Assembly: GCF_030418455.1 (NCBI RefSeq)
Contig: NZ_JAUHPW010000004.1
Coordinates: 62,001-126,000, forward strand
DNA length: 64,000 nt
Direction: 5' to 3'
Source: Demequina litoralis
GTDB taxonomy: Bacteria; Actinomycetota; Actinomycetes; Actinomycetales; Demequinaceae
Made by a program: the position numbers and the translations under genes
Notes under the pieces: model-generated
What the model saw: only the letters and a program-made list of their open reading frames with translations
Told to the model about the DNA's origin: nothing
Databases searched by the model: none
Part shown: piece after piece, positions 47,156 through 56,453 of the stretch
Layout: every line of letters begins with the position of its first letter
Position numbering within the stretch: the stretch's first letter is position 1

Positions 47156-47259
47156 CGGGCCGGGCGGCGGGCGGCGGCAGCCGGGCGCGCCCGCCGCGCG
47201 CCTGTCCGGAGCGTCCCGTACGCGCGGTTAGGGTGGAGGCCATCACGAGAGGGGGACGG

Positions 47260-47538
47260 ATGGACGCGGGTGCCGCAGCGGCGGTCGAGCCGGCCGGGCT
47301 GACCGAGCGCGACGCCGACATCCTCTCCTTCGAGCGGGGCTGGTGGCGGTTCGCCGGCGCCAAGGAGGACGCCGTCCGGGAGCGCTTCGGGCTCACCGCG
47401 ACGCAGTACTACCAGGTGCTCAACTCGCTCATCGACGACCCGGCGGCGCTGGCCCACGATCCCGTGCTCGTGCAGCGCCTGCGACGCATGCGGGCGACGC
47501 GCGGCCGCGGCCGCGCCACGCGTGCCGGGGACGCCTGA
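47260..47538 (+). CDS. DUF3263 protein
   Basis: 92 aa. Matches the actinobacterial DUF3263 family: LTERDADILSFERGWWRFAGAKEDAVRERFGLTATQYYQVLNSLID. The predicted helices and the AVRERFGLTATQYYQVLN block look like a small helix-turn-helix DNA-binding protein. GAGGGGG lies a few bases before ATG 47260. The LytR_C gene follows after 23 nt. Function unknown. Confidence 0.8.
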   Translation: MDAGAAAAVEPAGLTERDADILSFERGWWRFAGAKEDAVRERFGLTATQYYQVLNSLIDDPAALAHDPVLVQRLRRMRATRGRGRATRAGDA

Positions 47539-47561
47539 CCTCCGACCGATAGGGTGTGCCC

Positions 47562-48167
47562 GTGACCGACGAGTATCCGCGAGACGAGTTCGACGAGATC
47601 GCCGAGAGCGGCGGCCCCGTGGGCGTGCACCGCGCGCCCCGCCCGTGGTGGTGGATCATCGTGGTCCCCGTGGTCGTGTTCGTCGTCGCCGGCCTGCTGG
47701 CCTTCGGCGTCGCGCGGTTCCTGTGGGACACCGGCAGCGGCTCCGACTCCTCGGCCACGCCCTCCGTGACGGCCTCGACCGAGCCCAGCGCGTCCGCGTC
47801 GGCGACGCCCGAGCCGAGCGTCTCCGCCTCCGCCACCGTGGAGCCGAGCGAGACCGCCGAGCCCGAGCCCAGCGTCACCCCCGAGCCCGAGCCGGTCATC
47901 TCGTACGACGCCCCGATCGCGGTGCTCAACGGCACCGGCGTCTCCGGCCTCGCCGGCGAGCGGGCGTCGATCCTCACGGACGCCGGCTTCACCGACGTCT
48001 CCGCCGCGAACCTCACCGGCTCGCCCTCCGCCAACGTCGTGATCTACGACAGCGAGGAGCGCGCCGACACCGCCCAGGAGGTCGCCGACCTGCTCGGCAT
48101 CGACGCGGTCGAGTTCGGCGACACCGAGACCCTCGCCGACATCGAGGTCCAGATCGTCTCGCAGTAG
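47562..48167 (+). CDS. Membrane protein with extracellular LytR_C domain
   Basis: 201 aa. A short cytoplasmic part, one membrane helix (about 28-52), a Ser/Thr/Glu/Pro linker (55-112) and a C-terminal LytR_C domain (about 115-200, IAVLNGTGVSGLAGERASILTDAGF). The domain is found at the end of LCP envelope-ligase proteins but here stands alone without the LCP catalytic part. GTG 47562 is preferred because TAGGGT (47550-47555) ends 6 nt upstream; GTG 47556 is the alternative. Confidence 0.8.
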   Translation: MTDEYPRDEFDEIAESGGPVGVHRAPRPWWWIIVVPVVVFVVAGLLAFGVARFLWDTGSGSDSSATPSVTASTEPSASASATPEPSVSASATVEPSETAEPEPSVTPEPEPVISYDAPIAVLNGTGVSGLAGERASILTDAGFTDVSAANLTGSPSANVVIYDSEERADTAQEVADLLGIDAVEFGDTETLADIEVQIVSQ

Positions 48168-48184
48168 CGGGACCGCCGGACCGC

Positions 48185-48211
48185 CGCATCGTCCCCGGTG
48201 CGGACGATGCG
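48185..48211. repeat. Tight inverted decamer hairpin
   Basis: CGCATCGTCC and GGACGATGCG form a 10-bp stem with only 7 nt between them, 17 nt after the LytR_C gene. It is placed like a terminator but has no T-run. Confidence 0.75.
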
Positions 48212-48243
48212 CGCCACGCCGTCGGCGAACAGGCTCCACGGCG

Positions 48244-48270
48244 TTTGCACTCGACGGGGGAGAGTGCCAG
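48244..48270. promoter_or_regulatory. Upstream CIRCE element (imperfect) over the groL promoter
   Basis: TTTGCACTC-N9-GAGTGCCAG, three changes from the HrcA operator consensus. It covers the promoter TTGCAC (48245-48250), 17 bp, CAGAAT (48268-48273). HrcA bound here would block polymerase until heat shock. Confidence 0.8.
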
Positions 48271-48278
48271 AATCGGCG

Positions 48279-50049
<1,771 letters not shown>

Positions 50050-50081
50050 GCCCGTCTCGCGCTTCTCGCACGAAGCCAGCG

Positions 50082-50123
50082 CGAAGGCCTCCGTCCCCGG
50101 TTCGCCGGGGGCGGGGGCCTTCG
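50082..50123 (+). terminator. Terminator of groL
   Basis: CGAAGGCC and GGCCTTCG form the base, with CCCCGG/CCGGGG inside. 33 nt after the stop codon. Confidence 0.8.
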
Positions 50124-50137
50124 TCGTCGGCGGGCGC

Positions 50138-50168
50138 GATTCCCAATGACAAGGGTGAAGGATGTGAC
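50138..50168 (+). repeat. Family B repeat, single-arm copy B2
   Basis: GATTCCCAATGACAAGGGTG followed by AAGGATGTGAC, one arm only. It matches the right arm of B3 in inverse orientation and the left arm of B1. It lies in the groL-adh gap (50050-50245), which also holds a decamer at 50229. Confidence 0.75.
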
Positions 50169-50245
50169 TGGGGTCGACGGCGGCTTGCGTCGGTCGGGCG
50201 GGTCCCGTGGCTCCCGTGGGTCGGCGAGGGACGATGCGCGGCCGG

Positions 50246-51193
50246 CTACAGCAGCGCCACGAGCCTGCCCCGTACCTCGCCCCGCTTGAGCCGCTCGATG
50301 CCCTCGGGGATCTCGTCGAAGCCGATGGTGGCGACCTGCGGCTCGACCTCGCCCGAGGCGAACAGCGCGTAGACCTCGGCGACGTCGTCGAGGGTGCCGC
50401 CATTCGAGCCGAGGATCCGGGCCTGCTTGAGAATCACGTCGCGCGTGTTGAGCGTCGCCTCGAGCCGGCCCATGCCCACCACCACGATGGTGCCGTCGCG
50501 ACGGATCGCGTCGACCGCGCCCGCGGTCGTGGTGCCGAAGCCGGCATAGTCGACCACGAGGTCGAAGTCGCCGCCGGCGAGCTCCGCGATGTCCTTGACC
50601 ACGCGGGACGCGCCGATCTCCTGCGCGAGCGGCCAGACCTCCTCGTTGATCTCGACCGCCGTGACGTCGGCGCCCTTGACCACCGCGACGCGCGCGCCGA
50701 TCTGCCCGAGGCCGCCGAGGCCGATCACGGCCACCTTGTCGCCCGCCTTCACCTCGCCGATCGTCGCGATCGCGTGGTACGAGGTCATGCCGGCGTCGGT
50801 GCCCGCGGCGGCGAGGTCGAAGGGCAGGCCCTCGGGCATGCGCACGAGGTCGATCGCGGGTACGCGGTGCAGCGGGGCGAAGCCGCCGTCGCGGCCGTAG
50901 CCGGGAGCGACGCCCGAGCCCCCGGTGGGGCATACGCCCACGCGGTCGCCGACCGCGTAGCCCTCGACACCGTCGCCGATGGCGGTGACGACGCCGGCGA
51001 TCTCGTGGCCCATCGTCACGGGGAGGACCGGGAGGAGGGCGAGCCAGCCCTCGTCCTCGAGCACGCCCACGTCGGAGTGGCACAGTCCGGCCGCCTTGAC
51101 CTCGAGCACGACCTCGCCGGGCCCGGGCGTGGGGTCGGGGAACTCGTTGAGCGCGAGCGGCTGGTGGGTGCCGGTGAACTGCCATGCCTTCAC
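50246..51193 (-). CDS. Zinc-dependent alcohol dehydrogenase-like oxidoreductase lacking the structural-zinc lobe
   Basis: 315 aa. A medium-chain dehydrogenase with the catalytic zinc ligands in AAGLCHSD and GHEIAG and the NAD(P) fold AVIGLGGLGQIGA. The four-cysteine structural zinc loop usual near residue 95-115 is missing: the region reads VGVCPTGGSGVAPGYGRDGGF, with one cysteine. This explains the short length. Substrate unknown. GTG 51193 is supported by GAGGAG 7 nt upstream. A palindromic operator at 51271 suggests specific repression. Confidence 0.85.
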   Translation of the reverse strand: MKAWQFTGTHQPLALNEFPDPTPGPGEVVLEVKAAGLCHSDVGVLEDEGWLALLPVLPVTMGHEIAGVVTAIGDGVEGYAVGDRVGVCPTGGSGVAPGYGRDGGFAPLHRVPAIDLVRMPEGLPFDLAAAGTDAGMTSYHAIATIGEVKAGDKVAVIGLGGLGQIGARVAVVKGADVTAVEINEEVWPLAQEIGASRVVKDIAELAGGDFDLVVDYAGFGTTTAGAVDAIRRDGTIVVVGMGRLEATLNTRDVILKQARILGSNGGTLDDVAEVYALFASGEVEPQVATIGFDEIPEGIERLKRGEVRGRLVALL

Positions 51194-51270
51194 GGCGTCT
51201 CCTCTCGTCGGGTGCGCGAGGCGGAGCACGGCCATCGTGCGCCTCGTCGCGTCACGTGTCCCTCCAGACT

Positions 51271-51286
51271 ATTGACACCTGTCAAT
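51271..51286. promoter_or_regulatory. Palindromic operator upstream of the alcohol dehydrogenase gene
   Basis: ATTGACA-CC-TGTCAAT, perfect 7-bp arms, directly next to a minus-strand -10 box TAGTCT (51266-51271). The shape suits a TetR-, MarR- or GntR-type repressor; no such regulator gene is adjacent. Confidence 0.65.
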
Positions 51287-51322
51287 TAGCGCCAGGGGTG
51301 AGATACGTGGATGCACGGCGCT

Positions 51323-51404
51323 GATTCCCCATGACACAGGTGAAGGGTGTGACCGGCGCGGGCGGCGGCTCGAGTCCCACCTGTCACCCTTGTCATTGGG
51401 AATC
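51323..51404. repeat. Family B inverted repeat, copy B3
   Basis: The left arm starts GATTCCCCATGACACAGGTG; the right arm ends CTTGTCATTGGGAATC. The arms are imperfect complements around a GC-rich centre. The right arm runs into the DUF4031 gene and supplies its stop codon. Confidence 0.8.
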
Positions 51405-51668
51405 CGCGCGGCGCTGTGCCGCCGTCACCCGCAGGCCCGAGGCGCGGAGGCGGCGGATCAGCTCGCGCGTCGACACCTCGACGGCGCCGAGCGCCACGAG
51501 CGCCTCGCGCCGCTCCTCCGGGTAGTCGTAGTGGTCGCGGTCGAAGGCCCGCGGCGGGATCCCGGCACGGTCGGCGAACGTGTGCAGCTCCGCGAGCGAC
51601 TCGTCCGAGACGAGGTGACCCCAGATGCGCCCGTGGTTGGGCCACAGCGGAGGGTCGATGAGGATCAC
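51393..51668 (-). CDS. DUF4031 protein
   Basis: 91 aa. Matches DUF4031: VILIDPPLWPNHGRIWGHLVSDESLAELHTFADRAGIPPRAFDRDHYD, then EVSTRELIRRLRASGLR. Small cytoplasmic protein of unknown function common in actinobacteria. GTG 51668 is chosen because TACGCT (51675-51680) ends 6 nt upstream. The last codons and the TGA stop are formed by the right arm of repeat B3 (GAT TCC CAA TGA), so the repeat may have reshaped the C-terminus. Confidence 0.85.
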   Translation of the reverse strand: MILIDPPLWPNHGRIWGHLVSDESLAELHTFADRAGIPPRAFDRDHYDYPEERREALVALGAVEVSTRELIRRLRASGLRVTAAQRRADSQ

Positions 51669-51684
51669 CCCCCGAGCGTAGGCC

Positions 51685-51972
51685 TCACCGCGCGAACAGC
51701 CGCGACGCGGTCGCCTCCGCCTCCTCGTAGGACCGCGCCGCGTGCGCGAGCGCCGTGGTGATCGCGTCGAGCGCGGTCTCCACATGGGTCTGGGCGCCGC
51801 GCCACTGCTCGCGCACGTCCGCGAATGCCGCGGCGGCGGAGCCCTGCCACGTGGAGTCGAGGCCCGCCAGCTGCCCCATGAGCGCCGCGACCTCGGCTCG
51901 GATCGCGTCCGCCGAGCGGGCGGCGCGGGCGGAGGCGGCCGCGACCTCGGCCGCGTCGACGTGATACTGCAT
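51685..51972 (-). CDS. WXG100-family (ESAT-6-like) protein
   Basis: 95 aa, two helices joined by the WXG turn (Trp42-Gln43-Gly44 in STWQGSA). Such proteins are dimeric substrates of type VII secretion. No second WXG gene, EccC ATPase or LXG toxin is next to it, so it would rely on a secretion system elsewhere. GAGGAGG lies 6 nt before ATG 51972. Confidence 0.88.
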   Translation of the reverse strand: MQYHVDAAEVAAASARAARSADAIRAEVAALMGQLAGLDSTWQGSAAAAFADVREQWRGAQTHVETALDAITTALAHAARSYEEAEATASRLFAR

Positions 51973-52078
51973 GCTTCCTCCTCGGTGGCGAGGGCCGGAC
52001 CGGCGGTCCGACCGGTGCACCGAGGCTAGGCAGGCGGGCGCAGCGCGCGGGGGCGCCTCCCGCGAGGCCGGGGAGGGC

Positions 52079-52789
52079 TCAGCCCGCGTCCGTGGCCGGG
52101 GACATCGCCGCGATCTTCTTGTCGAGGCGCGCGGCCTCGGCGGCGAGGTTCTGTCGTGCCTGCGACTCCCACGTCGCGCCGAGCGGCGTCGTGTAGAGCC
52201 GGTTGCGCGCGAGCAGCTTGCCCACGATCGCGCGGCGGCTGCGCATGAAGCGGTCGTCGGGGACCTCGGCATACTCCTCGCGCACGTCCGCCAGGTAGGC
52301 CTTGTAGCGCTGCGGATCGGCGGCGAGGATCGCGAGGTCCGCGTCGGACAGCACCTGCGCGTCCGGCGTGTCGGGGGTGGCCGCGTGCCGCGAGAGGCCC
52401 TTGACCATCTCCGCGACTGCGTCGATCTTCGCGTCGGGCACGCCGAGGTCGCGGAGCTCGAGCCGCGCGAACTCGGCGCTCGCGTCCTCGTCCTCGCCGC
52501 CGCGCTGCGCGTAGGCGGCCTCGGAGTCGGAGGAGAACACCGCGCCGTGGTACCAGGCCGCGAGCCGCACGCAGTGCGGCAGGCGGGTCTCCTGCTGGAG
52601 CTCGTCGACGCGCTGGAGCAGCTCGACCAGGTGACGGACGTCGTGGAAGCGGCGGGCCGGGTTCTCCCACCGCCGCAGCAGGCGCGAGCCCGCCTCGGCG
52701 ATGTCGTCCTCGGGCGCGGCAGCACCCACCGCGACCGCCTCGCGCACGAACGCGGGTAGCAGCCAGGCTGGCGTCGTAGCCGTGGACAT
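52079..52789 (-). CDS. HD-domain-like metal-dependent phosphohydrolase homologue
   Basis: 236 aa. Matches the predicted HD phosphohydrolase family seen in actinobacteria: RRFHDVRHLVELLQRV near 60 and LAAWYHGAVFSSD near 92. In relatives the second motif is HD; here it reads HG, so one metal ligand is changed and activity is uncertain. ATG 52789 follows GAGGTGAG closely. Function unknown. Confidence 0.7.
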   Translation of the reverse strand: MSTATTPAWLLPAFVREAVAVGAAAPEDDIAEAGSRLLRRWENPARRFHDVRHLVELLQRVDELQQETRLPHCVRLAAWYHGAVFSSDSEAAYAQRGGEDEDASAEFARLELRDLGVPDAKIDAVAEMVKGLSRHAATPDTPDAQVLSDADLAILAADPQRYKAYLADVREEYAEVPDDRFMRSRRAIVGKLLARNRLYTTPLGATWESQARQNLAAEAARLDKKIAAMSPATDAG

Positions 52790-52884
52790 TCTCACCTCGA
52801 CCGGTTCGGGGACTCCCAACCCCACCAGTCTGCCCACAACACCCCTCCGTGCGCAAAGAACGGCCGGGAGCGTTCCCGGAGCCG

Positions 52885-52927
52885 CGCATCGTCCGCGTGT
52901 GAACGCCCGCCAAACGGCGCATCGTCC
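52885..52927 (-). repeat. Two direct decamers upstream of the cold-shock gene
   Basis: CGCATCGTCC at 52885 and 52918 in the same orientation, 33 nt apart, with a one-mismatch inverted copy at 52934. The 248-bp gap between the HD gene and the cold-shock gene holds these and TAGAAT (52984), the likely -10 box of the latter; nothing else is seen. Confidence 0.65.
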
Positions 52928-53037
52928 CGCGGCACGATGCGGCGCCGCGGCCGTGCGCCGGGGCCCGCCGTCGCAGGGTCCGGCTAGAATCGTGCGGGGC
53001 GCCGAACCGCGGTGCCCGCATGACGAACGAGGTAGAT

Positions 53038-53418
53038 GTGCCCACTGGAAAGGTGAAGTGGTTCGACTCCGACAAGGGGTTCGGATTCATCGCGAGCGAG
53101 GACGGCTCGGAGGTCTTCCTCCACGCGTCGGCCCTGCCCGCCGGCACCACCGTGAAGCCGGGCGCGAAGGTCGACTACTCGGTGGCGGACGGCCGCCGCG
53201 GTCCCTCCGCCCTCAACGTCACCGTGCTCGAGCCGGCGCCGTCGGTCGCGGCGAACATGCGCAAGCCCGCCGACCAGATGACCGTGATTGTCGAGGACCT
53301 CATCAAGATGCTCGACGGCGTGTCCAACACGCTCCGCAAGGGCCGGTACCCGGAGCCCGCCAAGGGCAAGCAGGTCGCCGCCGTGCTGCGCGCCGTCGCG
53401 GACCAGCTGGACGTCTGA
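53038..53418 (+). CDS. Cold-shock domain protein with C-terminal extension
   Basis: 126 aa. An N-terminal cold-shock domain (1-67) with RNP1 KGFGFI and RNP2 VFLH, binding single-stranded RNA or DNA, and a helical extension (about 75-126) typical of the longer actinobacterial CspB-like proteins. GTG 53038 matches the usual PTGKVKWF start and has GAGG 5 nt upstream. The stop overlaps the DUF3027 start (TGATG). Confidence 0.92.
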   Translation: MPTGKVKWFDSDKGFGFIASEDGSEVFLHASALPAGTTVKPGAKVDYSVADGRRGPSALNVTVLEPAPSVAANMRKPADQMTVIVEDLIKMLDGVSNTLRKGRYPEPAKGKQVAAVLRAVADQLDV

Positions 53419-54455
53419 TGGCCAAGGACGCCGTGCTGCTCGAAGCCGTCGAGACCGCCCGCGACGCCGCCGTGGAGACGGCCGGCGACGAGGCTCTCGT
53501 CGGCGACCACCTCCGCGCCGTCGTCGAGGAGGACCGCCTCGTCACGCACCTCTTCGCGTGCACCATGCCCGGCTACCGCGGCTGGGTCTGGTCCGTCACC
53601 GTCGCGCGCGCGCCGCGCCAGAAGGCCGCGAGCGTGTGCGAGGCGCACCTCGTGCCCGCGGACGATGCGCTGCTCGCCCCCGCGTGGGTGCCGTGGGCCG
53701 ACCGCGTCCGCCCCGGCGACCTCGAGCCCTCGATGGTGCTGCCGTACATCCCGGACGACGCCCGCCTCGTGCAGGGCTTCGAGTCGGCCGGCGACGAGGA
53801 CGAGGACCGGCTCGCGAACTGGGAGCTCGGCCTGGGCCGGCCGCGCGTGCTCGGCCCCGACGGCCGCGCCGACGTCGCCGACCGCTGGTACCGCGGCTCG
53901 CACGGCCCCACCGCGGCGTCCGCGATCGCGTCGACCTCGCCGTGCTCGACCTGCGCCTTCTTCATCCCGCTCGCGGGCTCGATGCGCATGCGCTTCGGCG
54001 CGTGCTCGAACGAGTGGTCGCCGGACGATGGCCGGGTGGTGAGCGTCGACCACGGCTGCGGCGCGCACTCCGAGACCGACGTCGAGCGCGGCGCCACGCA
54101 GTGGCCCGCCGTGGACCCCGTCTTCGAGAATGACGTCGCGGTCGAGATGGATCTCACGGCCGAGCCGGAGCCGGAGGCTGAGGCCGACGAGGCCCCCGAG
54201 GTGGAGGCAGCGGCCGAGAACGTCGAGCCTGAGGCTGAGGCTGAGGCCAAGGCCGAGGCTGCGCCGGCGGACGAGGTCGCCGAGACCCCCGCGGAGGACG
54301 TCGCCGAGCCGGTCGCCGAGGAGGTCGCGGTCGAGGAGGCCCCCGCGGAGGAGGTCGTCGATGACGCCCCCGCCGACGAGGCGCCTGCCGAGACCGCCAT
54401 GGACGAGGCGCCCACGGAGGCGGACCCCGCCGCGGAGGAGCGCCAGGCTGACTGA
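53418..54455 (+). CDS. DUF3027 protein with long acidic tail
   Basis: 345 aa. The N-terminal 245 residues match actinobacterial DUF3027: HLFACTMPGYRGWVWSVTVARAP, WADRVRPGDLEPSMVLP, and a cysteine-rich segment SPCSTCAFFIPLAGS ... CSNEWSPDDGRVVSVDHGCGAHSE that could bind metal. The last 100 residues are a Glu/Ala/Pro tail. It follows the cold-shock gene by overlap, a conserved pair, so a nucleic-acid-related role is possible but unproven. Confidence 0.82.
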   Translation: MAKDAVLLEAVETARDAAVETAGDEALVGDHLRAVVEEDRLVTHLFACTMPGYRGWVWSVTVARAPRQKAASVCEAHLVPADDALLAPAWVPWADRVRPGDLEPSMVLPYIPDDARLVQGFESAGDEDEDRLANWELGLGRPRVLGPDGRADVADRWYRGSHGPTAASAIASTSPCSTCAFFIPLAGSMRMRFGACSNEWSPDDGRVVSVDHGCGAHSETDVERGATQWPAVDPVFENDVAVEMDLTAEPEPEAEADEAPEVEAAAENVEPEAEAEAKAEAAPADEVAETPAEDVAEPVAEEVAVEEAPAEEVVDDAPADEAPAETAMDEAPTEADPAAEERQAD

Positions 54456-55656
54456 GGCCGACGCCCCGGCGTCACGGAGACGGGCGGCGCGCGCCCTCGC
54501 GGCGCGCGTCTACGTCCCCACCTTCATCGCGGAGATCGGCATCGGCGCGATGCTGCCCGTGCTCGCGCTCAGCGTGATCGACATGGGCCACACGGCCGCG
54601 TTCGGCTCGCTCGCCGTGGTCGCGTACCAGCTGGGCCGCATGCCCGGCTCGGCGCTCGGCGGCGGCCTCGCCCACCGCATCGGCTCCGCGCACGCCGCGC
54701 TCGTCACGCACGGCGTGATCGCGCTGGGCTCGACCGTCGCGGCTCTCGCGCCCGACCTCGCGGTGTTCATGCTCGGCGCGGTGCTCGTGGGGCTGGGCCA
54801 CGCGTCGTACCACGTGGCCCGCCAGGACCAGATCCTCGGCGTCATCTCGAGCGGCTACATCGCGCGCTCGCTCACCTCGCTCGCGGGGGTGTGGCGCATC
54901 TCCAACTTCGTGGGCCCGCTCCTCGGCGCGGGGCTCATCGCGATCTGGGGCGTCGACGCCATCTACTGGCTCGGCACCGCCTGCATCCTGGTGGCGATGG
55001 CCGTCCTCGGGGCCGTCGGCATGCGGGGCGACCGCCGCATCGTCCGCCCCGACCACCGCGTCTCCCTCGCGCAGATGGCCCGCGAGCAGCGCCACGTCCT
55101 CACCACGCTCGGCGTCACGGTGGTCGCGACGGGAGCGCTGCGGCAGGCCCGGATCGCGGTCATCCCGCTGTGGGCCACGCACGTGGGCCTCAGCCCCGAG
55201 GTCGCGACGCTCGTGTTCTCGATCTCGGCCGGCATCGACATGCTGCTCTTCTACCCGGCCGGCCTGACGATGGACCGCCGTGGGCGCCTGTGGACCGCGA
55301 TCCCGTCGTCGCTGCTGCTCGCGGCAGGCTTCATCGCCCTGCCGTTCACCGACGGCGTCGCGCAGGTGACCGCCGCCGCGCTGATCCTGGGCATCGGCAA
55401 CGGCTGGGGGTCGGGCCTCATCATGACGCTCGGCGCCGACGTCGCCCCCGAGCGCGGGCGCTCCGTCTTCACCGGCATCTGGATGATCCTTCAGGACGTG
55501 GGCGGGCTGGCCGGGCCGGCGCTCGTGTCGCTGGGCGCGGTGATCGCGCTGCCGGTGGGTTTCTTCGCGGTCGGCGGGATCGGGCTCGGCACCACGGGCG
55601 GCTTCCTCGCGTGGGTGCCGCGCGTGCGGCCCGCGCACCAGCACCAGGTGGACTAG
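54448..55656 (+). CDS. MFS transporter
   Basis: 402 aa with about twelve membrane segments. Sugar- or drug-exporter-like features: AYQLGRMPGSALGGGLAHRIGS between helices 2 and 3 and YPAGLTMDRRGR in the second half. The substrate is unknown. The reading frame has no ATG, GTG or TTG near its start; CTG 54448 lies 7 nt after GAGGAG (54435-54440) and overlaps DUF3027 by 8 nt, so a CTG start is proposed. The stop shares CTAG with the convergent CAP-domain gene. Confidence 0.82.
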   Translation: MTEADAPASRRRAARALAARVYVPTFIAEIGIGAMLPVLALSVIDMGHTAAFGSLAVVAYQLGRMPGSALGGGLAHRIGSAHAALVTHGVIALGSTVAALAPDLAVFMLGAVLVGLGHASYHVARQDQILGVISSGYIARSLTSLAGVWRISNFVGPLLGAGLIAIWGVDAIYWLGTACILVAMAVLGAVGMRGDRRIVRPDHRVSLAQMAREQRHVLTTLGVTVVATGALRQARIAVIPLWATHVGLSPEVATLVFSISAGIDMLLFYPAGLTMDRRGRLWTAIPSSLLLAAGFIALPFTDGVAQVTAAALILGIGNGWGSGLIMTLGADVAPERGRSVFTGIWMILQDVGGLAGPALVSLGAVIALPVGFFAVGGIGLGTTGGFLAWVPRVRPAHQHQVD

Positions 55657-56453
55657 CGGAAGTTCTCCGTCGCGTACCAGGTGGTGCCGTCCTCGGTCAC
55701 CGCGGCGCCGGCGCCCATCTGCGTGTAGGCGGGGTTCATGAGGTTGGCGCAGTGCCCGGGCGAGTACACCCAGTTGACGTGGAGCTTGCCCATCGCGCTC
55801 GACTCGGCGAGCCCGGTCGAGCGGTAGACGACGCCCACGTTCTCCGCGCCGGGGCGGCCGGGGTTGTGCGTGAGGGCGTCGGCCAGGGCGGACGTGCCCG
55901 AGTCCTGCGCCGCCATCTGCTGCGACCAGCTCGTGGCCGCGGATGCGAGGTCCGACGCCCACGTGAGGGGCGCGATGCCCAGCTTGGCGCGCTCGGCGTT
56001 GGTCGCGGCGAGCAGCCCGCTCACGCTCGACGCGGACGAGGGCGCCTGCGGGTTCGCGCAGTACGAGGTGAAGCTCACGGTGGGGGCGGCCGCCGGCGAC
56101 GAGGTCGCGGGCGCTGCCGGCGCATCGTCTCCCGTCACGGTGGTGGTGGACGATGCGGGGGCCGCCACGGGCGCGGGCTCCGGCTCGGGCGGCGGGACCG
56201 TGACCGTTACCCGGCGGAGGTCCGAGGCGTCCGCGGCGGTGCCGGACGCGTGGATCGACGCGACGGGCTCGGCCCGGACGGGCTCGACGACGGGGGAGGC
56301 GTCCTGCGCGTAGGACGCGGTCGCGGGGACGAACGAGTACGCCCCGGCGAGGGCGGTGGATGCGACAAGCACCGGGAGTCCGCCGAGCAGGAGGGCTGGA
56401 GCGCGTCGACGACGTCGGCGGGTGCGCTCCAGCACCTCCTGCTCTTCGGTCAT
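55653..56453 (-). CDS. Secreted CAP-domain (SCP/PR1) protein
   Basis: 266 aa. A basic N-terminus and one membrane helix (about 19-40) act as signal or anchor, followed by a Pro/Ala/Thr/Glu linker and a CAP domain (about 145-266): LLAATNAERAKLGIAPLTW, LTHNPGRPGAENVG, VNWVYSPGHCANLMNPAYTQMGAGAAV. Function unknown; bacterial CAP proteins are extracellular. ATG 56453 overlaps the serC stop (ATGA), so it is translated from the serC transcript. Confidence 0.88.
   Translation of the reverse strand: MTEEQEVLERTRRRRRRAPALLLGGLPVLVASTALAGAYSFVPATASYAQDASPVVEPVRAEPVASIHASGTAADASDLRRVTVTVPPPEPEPAPVAAPASSTTTVTGDDAPAAPATSSPAAAPTVSFTSYCANPQAPSSASSVSGLLAATNAERAKLGIAPLTWASDLASAATSWSQQMAAQDSGTSALADALTHNPGRPGAENVGVVYRSTGLAESSAMGKLHVNWVYSPGHCANLMNPAYTQMGAGAAVTEDGTTWYATENFR

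Noticed and set aside
51685-51972. A type VII secretion cluster around the WXG100 gene
   Set aside because: Only one WXG100 gene is present; neighbours are DUF4031 and an HD protein, with no Ecc component or LXG toxin.
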